A stretch of 64,000 bases of DNA from Asticcacaulis taihuensis (GCF_900100255.1 NZ_FMTS01000001.1:558001-622000); one strand, 5' to 3'; positions 1 to 8,359 are shown, numbered from the stretch's first letter. Made by a program: numbers and translations. Notes: generated by a model not told the origin, from the letters alone.

Positions 1-96
1 CAGGGCCCAGGCCAGGCAGACGCTGGAATCCTGTCCCCCGGAAAAGAGGACAAGCGCGGATTTGGCGGCGGGAACATGATCCAGGGACGCGGACAT
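1..96 (-). CDS. queC: 7-cyano-7-deazaguanine synthase QueC, N-terminal fragment
   Basis: Only the first 32 residues lie in the window; the rest continues beyond its left edge. The visible protein begins MSASLDHVPA and carries the ATP-pyrophosphatase loop SGGQDSS followed by VCLAWAL, which is typical of QueC. QueC makes preQ0 from 7-carboxy-7-deazaguanine with ATP and ammonia, in the queuosine pathway of the cytoplasm. The ATG at 96 is the only in-frame ATG ahead of the P-loop. The call rests on a short but diagnostic segment. Confidence 0.75.
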   Translation of the reverse strand, partial: MSASLDHVPAAKSALVLFSGGQDSSVCLAWAL

Positions 97-190
97 GGAA
101 CGAAAACTTTCGATGCTGTGAAGTCCTCATCTAAAACGCGCCTTTGCGAAGTTTTGCAAGCCTTTTGACGCGACGCAAAAACGGTTTCCT

Positions 191-206
191 TTGACGTTTA
201 CGTCAA
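191..206. promoter_or_regulatory. candidate MerR/LiuR-type operator and -35 of the thioesterase operon
   Basis: TTGACG-TTTA-CGTCAA is a perfect inverted repeat. Its first half also serves as a good -35 hexamer, followed 17 bases later by AATTAT at 214-219 as a possible -10. A near copy (TTTACG-TTGA-CGTAAA) sits upstream of the MerR gene at 6102. Binding by that protein is inference. Confidence 0.5.
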
Positions 207-241
207 GCTGGCCAATTATAGACGGGCGAGAGGTGCAATCC

Positions 242-691
242 ATGACCCAGCTTTTTTCCGACATGTTCGGCACGATTATCGACAATACGCCATACATGAA
301 GGCGATCGGCGCCTATTATGCCGGCGCTTCGGAAGACGGCATCACCATGGCTATGCCATGGCGCGAAGATCTGGTCGGTGATCCGGAAACCCGCGTCATC
401 GCCTCCGGCGTGGTTACGGCTCTGCTCGATAACTGTTGCGGCATGGCGGTATGGGACAGGATCAACGCATTCAAGGCGGTCGCCACACTTGACCTGCGCA
501 TCGACTATATGCGCCCGGCCCTGCCCGGCCATGAACTGAAGGTGACCGCCAAATGCTACAAGCTGACACGCAGCATCGGTTTTGTGCGCGCCTTCGCTTA
601 TGAAACCAGCGTCGACGATCCGGTAGCCGCGGCGCAGGGCGCCTTCATCGTGACGGCTTTGAAATCCGATGCCACAGGCGTGAAATCATGA
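242..691 (+). CDS. PaaI-family hotdog thioesterase (first of pair)
   Basis: A 149-residue hotdog-fold protein of the PaaI/YbgC acyl-CoA thioesterase type, expected to hydrolyse acyl- or aroyl-CoA thioesters in the cytoplasm. The stretch ASGVVTALLDNCCGMAVW followed by ATLDLRIDYMRPALPG is the usual helix plus strand of the family. An in-frame TTG at 191 would add 17 residues, but it lies inside the promoter repeat. The ATG at 242 has GAGAGG seven bases upstream, so I use it. The stop overlaps the start of the next thioesterase (ATGA at 688-691), so the two are translationally coupled and may form a heteromer. The substrate is not known. Confidence 0.8.
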   Translation: MTQLFSDMFGTIIDNTPYMKAIGAYYAGASEDGITMAMPWREDLVGDPETRVIASGVVTALLDNCCGMAVWDRINAFKAVATLDLRIDYMRPALPGHELKVTAKCYKLTRSIGFVRAFAYETSVDDPVAAAQGAFIVTALKSDATGVKS

Positions 692-1083
692 TTAAACCGG
701 ACGCTGCATTGAAGAGCATCTCCTTCGCTACTTTTCTGGGCGTATGTCTGGAACTGGCCGGCGACGAACTGACCGCCCACCTGCCTTTCGCCCCGCACCT
801 GATCGGCAATCCGATGATTCCGGCCCTGCATGGCGGCGTTATTGGCGCCTTCATGGAAATCACAGCTATGGCGCAATTAAAGCGCGACGGCAATTTCGAT
901 CACATACCTAAACCGATAGACGTCAACATCCAGTACCTGCGCTCTGGCAAGCCGCTCGATACCTATGCCCAGGCCGTTGTGAAGCGCATCGGGCGAACCA
1001 TTTCCAGCGTCGAGGTTTCCGCCTGGCAGGAAACGCGCCAAAGTCCTATCGCCACCCTTCAGGCCCATTTTCTGATGGATTAA
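688..1083 (+). CDS. PaaI-family hotdog thioesterase (second of pair)
   Basis: A 131-residue hotdog thioesterase that overlaps the preceding gene by four bases. The motif PALHGGVIGAFMEITAMAQL is the hotdog helix that normally carries the catalytic acidic or polar residue, and PIDVNIQYLRSGKPLDTYAQAVV is the following beta region. Both members of the pair have the family's usual length, so neither looks like a decayed copy. Paired thioesterases of this sort are common in alphaproteobacteria, often near fatty or branched acid metabolism. The operator shared with the MerR regulator at 6.1 kb would fit acyl-CoA turnover, but that is inference. Confidence 0.8.
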   Translation: MIKPDAALKSISFATFLGVCLELAGDELTAHLPFAPHLIGNPMIPALHGGVIGAFMEITAMAQLKRDGNFDHIPKPIDVNIQYLRSGKPLDTYAQAVVKRIGRTISSVEVSAWQETRQSPIATLQAHFLMD

Positions 1084-1154
1084 GCCCGGGCCAATTCTCC
1101 ATAAAGGTGCATTTTGCAATTGAACAATCCAGGATTGCTGATACCCCTAAGAAG

Positions 1155-1174
1155 GCGCAGCAATAGGGCTGCGC
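1155..1174 (+). terminator. weak hairpin after the thioesterase operon
   Basis: GCGCAGC and GCTGCGC form a 7-bp stem with a six-base loop. There is no run of T after it, so a role as intrinsic terminator is uncertain. Confidence 0.3.
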
Positions 1175-1207
1175 TTGCCTATATATGATTCTGAGGGATC
1201 ACACATA

Positions 1208-1573
1208 ATGTCCAGAGAGAAAAAAATAAACGTTGCCAAAGCTTTATCAGTACAGCTTCGCGCAACAGAAGAGGCCATTGACACGGCTCTTTCCGAAGCC
1301 GCCCATCTGATCGAAACCTATGTCACTTCGCGGCGCGCGATTCACATGTCGACAATTATCGGCAACGACGTCCATCAAAATACGCTCAAGGCGATGATGG
1401 CGCTCAGCACGGCCCAGCAGCACATGACCGCCGCACACACAAACCTGACCTTGGTTCAGGCACAGATCGGTCTCGGCAATGTCGCCGTCCTGCCGGCAGA
1501 TGATAAGCCGGCCCCGCCGCCGACCGGTTATTACGTGACGCCTGTTGAAGAAGAGGTCATCACCGCCGAATAG
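1208..1573 (+). CDS. small helical protein of unknown function
   Basis: A 121-residue protein I do not recognise. Residues 5-95 are predicted helical, with alternating hydrophobic and Ala-rich faces and no membrane segment or signal peptide. The last 25 residues are Pro- and Glu-rich (DDKPAPPPTGYY and then VEEEVITAE). An earlier TTG at 1175 is in frame, but the ATG at 1208 has GAGGGA about eight bases upstream and is preferred. The overall look, a helical body with a disordered acidic tail, is reminiscent of phasin-like or granule-associated proteins, but no motif supports a specific function. Confidence 0.6.
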   Translation: MSREKKINVAKALSVQLRATEEAIDTALSEAAHLIETYVTSRRAIHMSTIIGNDVHQNTLKAMMALSTAQQHMTAAHTNLTLVQAQIGLGNVAVLPADDKPAPPPTGYYVTPVEEEVITAE

Positions 1574-1643
1574 CCCCTTCCGGTCCAGGCGGGAATCGCG
1601 GCTTAAGTCCATTTGTGACAGGCGTCACGCAAGGACGAATTAT

Positions 1644-2075
1644 ATGCTGCATTCTCCCCTGGCCATTTTCGGCGCCGCTTTTCTGATCTTTGCCAGCCTC
1701 ATGGCTTTTATCTTCGGCACATGGCGGGAAAGGGCCGGCGCGGCGCTTTATCTGGCGGCATACGTGGTCGCCAACGGACTGAACTGGCTTAGCCATATGC
1801 AGGACCTCAGCCACACAATAACGGATATCCTATGCCTGATCGGATTTGTCATCTTGTGCTGGAAATCGCCACATCCCTGGCCATTATGGGCGGCTGGTTT
1901 TCAACTCGCTTCCACCATGACCGGCATTTGCGGCCTACTGAACATCACCGTCTCCAAATGGGCCTATATGACGCTCCTTATCCTTTCGGCGTACGGTGTA
2001 CTCTTGGCCTTGCTCGCTGGAACTTTTGCCGCCGCTCGCCGAAAACGGCGGCAACACATAGGCGGAAGCGAATAA
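1644..2075 (+). CDS. four-helix integral membrane protein, unknown function
   Basis: A 143-residue inner membrane protein with four hydrophobic segments at roughly residues 5-25, 32-50, 58-73 and 105-127, and a basic C-terminal tail (ARRKRRQH). The reading frame is open upstream to 1545, but only the ATG at 1644 has a good ribosome binding site (AAGGACG). It follows the small helical protein by 70 bases and could share its transcript. No catalytic motif is visible and I cannot name a family. Confidence 0.65.
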   Translation: MLHSPLAIFGAAFLIFASLMAFIFGTWRERAGAALYLAAYVVANGLNWLSHMQDLSHTITDILCLIGFVILCWKSPHPWPLWAAGFQLASTMTGICGLLNITVSKWAYMTLLILSAYGVLLALLAGTFAAARRKRRQHIGGSE

Positions 2076-2176
2076 AATCCACAAAATAGGTTGATTTTCC
2101 CATTATTAGATTTATTTTCCTCTGAATTAATTGTAATTCCTATTCCGGTGGCCCGTTCGGCCTTATCTTTGATACG

Positions 2177-2187
2177 ATACCTGGTAT
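2177..2187. promoter_or_regulatory. palindrome over the start of the S24 regulator
   Basis: ATACC-T-GGTAT is a perfect 11-base palindrome that covers the ATG at 2186. No Shine-Dalgarno sequence is visible before this start. A protein bound here would block its own gene, so it is a candidate autoregulatory operator. Confidence 0.35.
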
Positions 2188-2830
2188 GACCCTTTCGCAT
2201 AACCACATCTGGGCCGCAATCGATGCCCTGGCGAACCGGCTCAATACCACGCCGTCGGGATTGGCGCGCCTGGCGGGTCTCGATCCGACAAGTTTCAATA
2301 AATCAAAGCGCGCCTCATCGGACATTCTACCGTCTGGCCAGTCCCGGCCGCGCTGGCCATCAACCGAAAGCCTGGCTAAATTGCTTGAAGCGACGGGCAT
2401 CAAGTTTTCCGAATTCGCCCTGCTGGCTGAAGGCCGGTCCGGCGGACAGGGCATTCCACTGATCGGCTTCGCCCAGGCTGGTAATGAGGGATTCTTCGAC
2501 GATTCCGGCTTTCCACTAGGTCAGGGCTGGGATGAAATCACCTTCCCGTCGGTTAATTCGGGCCTCTATGCGCTCGAAATTTCCGGTGATTCGATGCTGC
2601 CGCTTTACCGGGATGGCGACCGCATCCTGGTCGATCCTCATAATCAGAATCTGCGCAAGGGCGACCGTGTGGTGGTCAAGACGACCGAGGGTGAGGTTAT
2701 GGCCAAGGAACTGGTACGTCTCTCCGCTCGTCAGGTGGAGTTACGTTCGTTGAATCCGGAGTTTCCGGACCGGGCCTTGGACCGGTTGCAGGTGGCGTGG
2801 ATCGCGCGGATCGTGTGGGCCAGTCAGTAG
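2186..2830 (+). CDS. HTH-S24 (LexA-like) transcriptional regulator
   Basis: A 214-residue repressor-type protein. Residues 1-80 form a helix-turn-helix domain of the XRE type (TPSGLARLAGLDPTSFNKS). Residues 90-214 form a peptidase S24 domain like the C-terminal half of LexA and phage CI. The catalytic serine is in GDSM (Ser136) and the lysine in VMAKEL (Lys174). An Ala-Gly pair (98-99, in GFAQAGNEG) lies where LexA-type proteins cut themselves, so self-cleavage is plausible. LexA itself has a winged helix instead, so this is not LexA but a relative that may respond to DNA damage or another signal. The target genes are not known. Confidence 0.85.
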   Translation: MTLSHNHIWAAIDALANRLNTTPSGLARLAGLDPTSFNKSKRASSDILPSGQSRPRWPSTESLAKLLEATGIKFSEFALLAEGRSGGQGIPLIGFAQAGNEGFFDDSGFPLGQGWDEITFPSVNSGLYALEISGDSMLPLYRDGDRILVDPHNQNLRKGDRVVVKTTEGEVMAKELVRLSARQVELRSLNPEFPDRALDRLQVAWIARIVWASQ

Positions 2831-2837
2831 AATGAAT

Positions 2838-2957
2838 GTTACGGGGCGCGGGGCCTGCGGCCCCAAGCCTTCCCTGTCTTGTTTTCTCTCCGCCCCTGAG
2901 GGCGGGAAGAAAACAAGAGAAGAAAGGTGTGGGGTCACGGACCCCACACCCCATAAC
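2838..2957. repeat. composite palindromic element, copy A
   Basis: Two 27-base GC-rich arms (2838-2864 and 2931-2957) form an inverted repeat whose seven differences are all transitions. Between them is a second hairpin with a perfect 10-bp outer stem (2878-2887 with 2908-2917) and a GC-rich top (CCGCCC/GGGCGG). The element lies between convergent genes. Copy B at 24182-24303 has the same plan, and both share GGCCCCAAG followed by a CT-rich run. It probably works as a bidirectional terminator and may be a repeat family. Confidence 0.65.
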
Positions 2958-2965
2958 AATTTGCT

Positions 2966-4147
2966 CTATGACTTCCCCGCATAATCACCATATTCCCAAT
3001 CATAGGGCACGCCAGTGTCGCCGAGAATAAATCGAACCAGATCGGCAAAAGCCGCTTCCGTGCGGACATCATTCGACAAGATCAGTACGCAACGTTTGGA
3101 CATCTCAAGACAAACCAGGGTGTTGGCTGTCTGGCCATCATGCCCGCCCTTCATAAAACCATGTCCCTGCGGCCCGTCAAATACCACCACACCCAAGCCG
3201 GCATAGAGATCCTTGCGCTGCTGATCAGCCGGCAATTCATCGGCGAACGGCGGGAACTGCGTCTTCGTACCAATATGCAATTGCGGCCTGGTCATCTCCG
3301 CCCGCGAAGCGGCTGAGAGCCCCTCGCCCCGCACCAAGGCCGCGGCAAATTTCGACAGATCATCAATGGTCGTATCCATCGAACCGGCGGCCCGTACCTT
3401 GCTGCGCTCGTCGTGCTCGACCGCCTCCCCCTTGTCGTTGAAGCCATCGGCGAGATTGGGCCGGAAGTCGTCACGCCACATCAAAGAGGTGCGGGTCATG
3501 CCAAGGTTTTTAAATATGGCATTCGTCAGATCACCGACATCGACGCCCAGCCCCTTGTCCTTGCGGCCCTGCTCTATGACAAACTGCAGCAGGATCAGCC
3601 CCTCGCCCGAATAGGCAAAGCGCGTGCCGGGATCATAGTGGATGCGCAGCTTTTGATCCGGTTCCAGCCACCAGAAATTGGCGAACCCGGTGGAATGGGT
3701 CAATGCCATGCGCGGCGTGATCAGCTTCCAGCGCGGATCACTGGCCAGATCCTTGTAGGGTCCGTACTTATCCGGATAGATGGCATTGGTGTCGTACTCG
3801 ACCAGCGGCCTGTCGAGCTCATCGGCAATCGGCGTATCAAGCCCGATCCGCCCCTGATCGACCAGTTTCATGACCGTATAGGCAAAAACCGTCTTGGTTA
3901 GCGAGGCGCCATACATGACCGTGTCGGTCTGGAGCGGGTCTCCCCTGGCATTGCGGACGCCATAGCTATGGACATAGGCGACCTTGCCGTCATCGATGAC
4001 CGCAATGGCCAGCCCCTTGCCACCCGTCGTTTTCATGGCCTCAGCCACTTTTGCATCTATAGCCGGTGGCGCCGGGATAGGTTGGGGCGCGGCAGCAAAG
4101 GTGGGTACGCTTAGCAGGGCACTGAGAGCGACGACATAACGCAGCAT
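2966..4147 (-). CDS. secreted serine hydrolase, beta-lactamase/esterase family
   Basis: A 393-residue protein of the class C beta-lactamase-like serine hydrolases (COG1680), which includes penicillin-binding-protein-like esterases and peptidases. Residues 1-19 form a signal peptide ending in FAAA, so it is periplasmic. The catalytic S-x-x-K is SLTK at residues 82-85. A tyrosine motif follows (FAYSGEG), and the third box is KGGHDG near residue 335, replacing the KTG of true beta-lactamases. The family is catalytically broad, so antibiotic resistance should not be assumed. It converges on the S24 regulator across a composite palindrome. Confidence 0.85.
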   Translation of the reverse strand: MLRYVVALSALLSVPTFAAAPQPIPAPPAIDAKVAEAMKTTGGKGLAIAVIDDGKVAYVHSYGVRNARGDPLQTDTVMYGASLTKTVFAYTVMKLVDQGRIGLDTPIADELDRPLVEYDTNAIYPDKYGPYKDLASDPRWKLITPRMALTHSTGFANFWWLEPDQKLRIHYDPGTRFAYSGEGLILLQFVIEQGRKDKGLGVDVGDLTNAIFKNLGMTRTSLMWRDDFRPNLADGFNDKGEAVEHDERSKVRAAGSMDTTIDDLSKFAAALVRGEGLSAASRAEMTRPQLHIGTKTQFPPFADELPADQQRKDLYAGLGVVVFDGPQGHGFMKGGHDGQTANTLVCLEMSKRCVLILSNDVRTEAAFADLVRFILGDTGVPYDWEYGDYAGKS

Positions 4148-4204
4148 GACAACCTCCCGATTTTACGGAAGGTCACCATGCTGTGTGCGGTACGTCAAGA
4201 CAGC

Positions 4205-5872
4205 TTAGGCGACCAGATCGCCGTTAATCCCCTGTTCGAGCAGGGCAATCGTGCGCTCCAGTCCGAAAATGGCGACGAACGAACCAAAGCGCGGTCCCTG
4301 GCTTTGGCCAAGCAATACTTCATACAAAGCCTGAAACCAGGCGCGCAAGGGCTCGAATTCATGCGCCTTTCCGACCTCGAACACCAGATTTTGCAGAACC
4401 TCGGCATCTCGCGTATCGGTCGGCAGTTCGCGGAATTTCGCCGCCAGCTCGGACATTGCCGCCTTTTCCTTTTCGTCCGGCAATCGGAAGGTTTTCGACG
4501 GCTTTACGAAGTCCTCAAAATAGTTGATCGCATAACCGGCCAGGCGGTCGAGCACCGGTTCCGACTCCGGCGTGGCGCCCGGAATATAGGCGCGCAGGAA
4601 GCCCCATAGCGTTTCCTTGTCCTGAGCATTAGCGACAGAGACCAGATTAAGCATCAGGCCGAAGGTCACCGGCGGTGACTTGATCCCCGTATCGCCACGC
4701 AGCACGAACCAGACCGGGTTTTCAATCTGCTTAGCCTCTTCTTGCTTCGGGAAGGCATCCAACTGCTGGAAAAATTCGTCGGTCGCGCGCGGAATGACGT
4801 CGAAATAGAGCTTCTTGGCCGATTTCGGCGACTGGAACATGTAATAGGCCAGAGACTCCGGCGCGCCGTAACGCAACCAGTCTTCCATGGTCAGGCCGTT
4901 ACCCTTGGATTTCGAAATCTTCTGGCCGGCCTCATCGAGGAAAAGCTCATAGTTGAAGCCTTCCGGCGGCGTACCACCCAGCACCTTGCAGACCTGAGAC
5001 GACACCTTAACAGAATCGATCAAGTCCTTGCCCGCCATCTCATAATCTACACCCAGGGCCGCCCAGCGCATGGCCCAGTCCGGCTTCCACTGCATCTTGA
5101 CGTGGCCACCGGTCACCGGCACTTCAAAACGCTCGCCGTCCTCTTCAAAGACGATCGTGCCGGCCGCGACATTGCGTTCCAAGGTCGGCACCTGCAGAAC
5201 GAAACCGGTCTTAGGCGAGATCGGCAGGAAGGGCGAATAGGTGGCGCGACGATCCGGGCCCAGGGTCGGCAGCATGACCTTCTGGATAGCGTCGAAACGA
5301 TCCAGAGCGGTCAGCAGCGTCTGGTCGAACATGCCACTCTTGTAGCATTCGGTGGAAGAGAGAAACTCATAGGTAAAGCCGAAGCTATCCAGGAACGCCT
5401 TCAGGCGCGCATTATTGTGCTGACCGAACGACGGATATTCGCCGAACGGATCACGCACCACGGTGAGCGGCTTATAAAGATCCTCGCGCAATATCTCGGC
5501 ATTGGGGATGCCGTCCGGCACCTTGCGCAGGCCGTCCATGTCATCCGAGAAGCAGATCAGCCGCGTGGCCCAGGCGCCGCCAGTCATGGCCTCAAAAGCC
5601 TGGCGCACCATGGTGGTGCGCGCCACCTCGCCGAAGGTGCCGATATGCGGCAGACCGGAAGGCCCGTAACCGGTCTCGAAGATCACGGCGCGGTCCAGCC
5701 CCTCAAAAGTTTTCAAGGCCTCGTCTGTCTTGCCGGCCTCGATCAGGCTTAGCGCCCGTTTCTGGTCTTCATGTCCCGCAATGCGCGATTTGACCAGACG
5801 CGCAATCAGGTTGCGGGCCTGTTCAAACGGCCATGCACGGCCGGCGTAAGCAAGGGAAGCGAGAGACGACAT
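4205..5872 (-). CDS. lysK: class I lysyl-tRNA synthetase
   Basis: A 555-residue class I LysRS that charges tRNA-Lys in the cytoplasm. It carries the Rossmann-fold HIGH motif as HIGT (residues 76-79, in GLPHIGTFGE) and the KMSKS motif as KISKSKG. Length and order match the archaeal-type enzymes that also occur in alphaproteobacteria in place of the usual class II LysS. No class II lysS is visible in the window. The gene faces away from the MerR regulator, with 229 bases between them. Start at 5872 gives the family's normal N-terminus. Confidence 0.95.
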   Translation of the reverse strand: MSSLASLAYAGRAWPFEQARNLIARLVKSRIAGHEDQKRALSLIEAGKTDEALKTFEGLDRAVIFETGYGPSGLPHIGTFGEVARTTMVRQAFEAMTGGAWATRLICFSDDMDGLRKVPDGIPNAEILREDLYKPLTVVRDPFGEYPSFGQHNNARLKAFLDSFGFTYEFLSSTECYKSGMFDQTLLTALDRFDAIQKVMLPTLGPDRRATYSPFLPISPKTGFVLQVPTLERNVAAGTIVFEEDGERFEVPVTGGHVKMQWKPDWAMRWAALGVDYEMAGKDLIDSVKVSSQVCKVLGGTPPEGFNYELFLDEAGQKISKSKGNGLTMEDWLRYGAPESLAYYMFQSPKSAKKLYFDVIPRATDEFFQQLDAFPKQEEAKQIENPVWFVLRGDTGIKSPPVTFGLMLNLVSVANAQDKETLWGFLRAYIPGATPESEPVLDRLAGYAINYFEDFVKPSKTFRLPDEKEKAAMSELAAKFRELPTDTRDAEVLQNLVFEVGKAHEFEPLRAWFQALYEVLLGQSQGPRFGSFVAIFGLERTIALLEQGINGDLVA

Positions 5873-6032
5873 GAGGAACCGGAAACTCCATAATTTAAAG
5901 AGGCCATGGCTTTAAGCCGCGCGCCTCTATGCGTCAATGAAAAGCATTCGGGAAACCTTCTTCGGCAGCCAATAACTTAACCTCCCCCTACGGAAACATT
6001 TTCGCTTGACCCATCTGCCGAAAGCACATAAC

Positions 6033-6048
6033 TTTACGTTGACGTAAA
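6033..6048. promoter_or_regulatory. candidate MerR operator upstream of the MerR gene
   Basis: TTTACG-TTGA-CGTAAA is a perfect inverted repeat 53 bases before the regulator's start. It shares the core ACGTT(T/G)ACGT with the repeat at 191-206. TAAGAT at 6051-6056 could be a -10. From memory, it resembles the operators reported for LiuR-type MerR proteins of branched-chain and fatty acid catabolism. Confidence 0.5.
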
Positions 6049-6101
6049 TGTAAGATTCTGCCACTGTCCATTCAAATCCAGAAAATGCCCAAAACGTACC
6101 C

Positions 6102-6515
6102 ATGGAAACGCACCCTAAAGACTCCAACCGCACCTATTCGATCCGTCAGCTCTCCAAGGAGTTCGACGTCACGGCCCGCGCCCTGCGCTTCTATGAAGAC
6201 AAGGGCCTGATCTCGCCGCAGCGCAAAGGCCAGACGCGCCTCTATTCGCCGCGCGACCGCGCCCGTCTGCAACTGATCCTCCGCGGCAAACGTCTGGGAT
6301 TTTCGCTGGTTGAAATTCATGAAATCCTCGATCTTTACACACCCAAGGATCATGGCGCCGCTCAGATGCGTGCCACGCTGCACAAATATCGCGGTCAGAT
6401 CGAGACCCTGAAACGCCAGCGCGAAGATATCGACGCGGCGATCAAGGACATGGTGGAAGGGTGTGTCTGGCTGGAAGGTCAGATCAATGAGCTGGAATCT
6501 GAAACCTCAAACTGA
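6102..6515 (+). CDS. MerR-family regulator, LiuR-like
   Basis: A 137-residue MerR-type DNA-binding protein. The N-terminal winged helix is YSIRQLSKEFDVTARALRFYEDKGLI (about residues 10-37), followed by a second wing with RLYS and RARLQLILRGKRLGFS. Residues 85-125 form the dimerisation coiled coil. There is no cysteine cluster for metal binding: the single Cys is at the C-terminal end of the coil. It sits 42 bases upstream of an acyl-CoA dehydrogenase in the same direction. That arrangement is typical of LiuR, which represses leucine/isovalerate or fatty acid degradation genes, and the call as LiuR-like rests on context and sequence similarity that I recall. Confidence 0.75.
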   Translation: METHPKDSNRTYSIRQLSKEFDVTARALRFYEDKGLISPQRKGQTRLYSPRDRARLQLILRGKRLGFSLVEIHEILDLYTPKDHGAAQMRATLHKYRGQIETLKRQREDIDAAIKDMVEGCVWLEGQINELESETSN

Positions 6516-6557
6516 TCAATATTTAATTCTACTTTCCTAAACAGGGATAACAAGAAA

Positions 6558-8348
6558 ATGGCCTATGTAGCCCCGGTCCGCGACTATCAGTTCCTCTTCG
6601 AAAATGTCTTCAAGACGGACCAGTACAGCAACCTGAAAGGATTCGCGGACGCGGACGCGGGAACGGTGGCAGCCATTCTGGAAGAGGCCGCGAAATTCGC
6701 CGAGGAAGTCGTTCACCCGATCAATATCACCGGCGACAAGGAAGGCTGCACGCTCGATCCGATCACCCATGAAGTGACCGCCCCGAAGGGTTACAAGGAA
6801 GCCTACAAGGCCCTGACCGAGGCCGGCTGGACCGCCCTTTCCGGTGATCCGCAATATGGCGGCCAGGGCCTGCCGCACTTCGTCAATACCGCCTTTTCGG
6901 AAATGCTCTCCGGCGCCTCGTCCGCCTTCGGCATGTATCCCGGACTGACCGAAGGCGCCATATCCGCCCTTACCGCCGGTGGGACACAGGCGCAAAAGGA
7001 CCTCTACCTGCCCAAGCTGATCAGCGGCGAATGGTCGGGCACCATGAACCTGACCGAGCCTCACTGTGGCACTGACCTTGGCCTGTTGCGCACCAAGGCG
7101 GTGCCGAATGGTGATGGCAGCTACAAAATCACCGGCCAGAAGATCTGGATTTCAGCCGGCGAGCACGATTTCACCTCGAACATCTGCCATCTGGTGCTGG
7201 CGCGCCTTGAAGGCGCCCCGGCCGGCGTTAAAGGTATTTCGCTGTTCCTGGTGCCGAAGTTCATCCCCGACGCCGACGGCAATCCCGGTGAGCGTAATTC
7301 GCTGCAATGCGCCGGCCTTGAGCATAAGATGGGCATTCACGGCAATTCGACCTGCGTCATGATGTATGACGAGGCCAAAGGTTTCCTGTTGGGTGCGGAA
7401 AACGAAGGGCTGAAGATCATGTTCTACATGATGAATAATGCCCGTTTCGGCGTCGGCCTCCAGGGCCTGGCGATCGGTCATGCCGCGCTTGTGGCCGCCA
7501 ACCAATTCGCAAAAGACCGCCTGCAGGGCCGCGCCCTCACCGGCCCGAAATCACCGGAACTGCCGGCCGACAGCATCCTCGTCCACCCCGATGTCCGCCG
7601 TATGCTGCTTGAAAGCCGCGCCCTGATCGAAGGCGGCCGTGCCTTCCTGGCTTGGGTATCGCTTCAGGCCGATCTCGCGCACGTTTCCGAAGACGAAAAA
7701 GAGCGTGAAAAAGCAAGCGACTATATGGGTCTTCTCACCCCGGTCATCAAAGCTTATCTGACCGACAAAGGCCTGAAGGTCACGCAGGACGCCATGCAGG
7801 TCCACGGCGGTTCCGGCTTCACCGAGCACTTCCCGGCCTCGCAATATATGCGCGATGTCCGCATCACCCTGATCTATGAAGGAACCAACGGGGTACAGGC
7901 GCTCGACCTCGTCGGCCGCAAACTGCCCTCCAAGGGCGGCCGTGCGCTGCAAACCTTCCTCGGCGAAATCGACTCCTATATAGCCGCGGAAGAAGCGGAT
8001 ACGAAGGTGCCGGCCTATATCAAGGCGCTTAAGGACACCAAGGCGAAACTTTTTGATGGCACCATGTGGCTGATGCAGAACGGCATGGGCAATCCGGATG
8101 CCGCCGCCGCTGGTTCGCTCGACTACCTGCATCTCTTCGGCCTGACCTGCACCGCCTATATGTGGGCGCGCATGGCCAAGGAAGCCCAAGCCCAGATCGA
8201 CGCCGGCGCCACTGATCCCTTCTTCGACACAAAGCTCAAGATCGGCCGCGTATTTCTGGAACGCATCCTGCCCGACGCCGAGGCGCATCTGATCAAGATG
8301 AAGGCCGGGTCAGATGGCCTGATGGCGCTGACTGACGATCAATTCTGA
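6558..8348 (+). CDS. acyl-CoA dehydrogenase with C-terminal extension
   Basis: A 596-residue FAD-dependent acyl-CoA dehydrogenase of the long form (DUF-capped N-terminus plus a C-terminal AcylCoA_DH_C domain). It removes two hydrogens from the alpha-beta bond of acyl-CoA in beta-oxidation. FAD and substrate motifs are visible in NLTEPHCGTDLGLLRTKAV and QKIWISAGEHD. The motif IYEGTNGVQALDLVGRKL holds the likely catalytic Glu441. An AGGGATAA ribosome binding site precedes the ATG at 6558. It is probably co-transcribed with the MerR gene upstream and likely controlled by it. The chain length of the substrate cannot be told from the sequence. Confidence 0.9.
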   Translation: MAYVAPVRDYQFLFENVFKTDQYSNLKGFADADAGTVAAILEEAAKFAEEVVHPINITGDKEGCTLDPITHEVTAPKGYKEAYKALTEAGWTALSGDPQYGGQGLPHFVNTAFSEMLSGASSAFGMYPGLTEGAISALTAGGTQAQKDLYLPKLISGEWSGTMNLTEPHCGTDLGLLRTKAVPNGDGSYKITGQKIWISAGEHDFTSNICHLVLARLEGAPAGVKGISLFLVPKFIPDADGNPGERNSLQCAGLEHKMGIHGNSTCVMMYDEAKGFLLGAENEGLKIMFYMMNNARFGVGLQGLAIGHAALVAANQFAKDRLQGRALTGPKSPELPADSILVHPDVRRMLLESRALIEGGRAFLAWVSLQADLAHVSEDEKEREKASDYMGLLTPVIKAYLTDKGLKVTQDAMQVHGGSGFTEHFPASQYMRDVRITLIYEGTNGVQALDLVGRKLPSKGGRALQTFLGEIDSYIAAEEADTKVPAYIKALKDTKAKLFDGTMWLMQNGMGNPDAAAAGSLDYLHLFGLTCTAYMWARMAKEAQAQIDAGATDPFFDTKLKIGRVFLERILPDAEAHLIKMKAGSDGLMALTDDQF

Positions 8349-8359
8349 TCGGCTCGCGG

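Noticed and set aside
3413-3901. A plus-strand frame opposite the serine hydrolase
   Set aside because: The minus strand shows a signal peptide and S-x-x-K motif; the plus frame has no family features.
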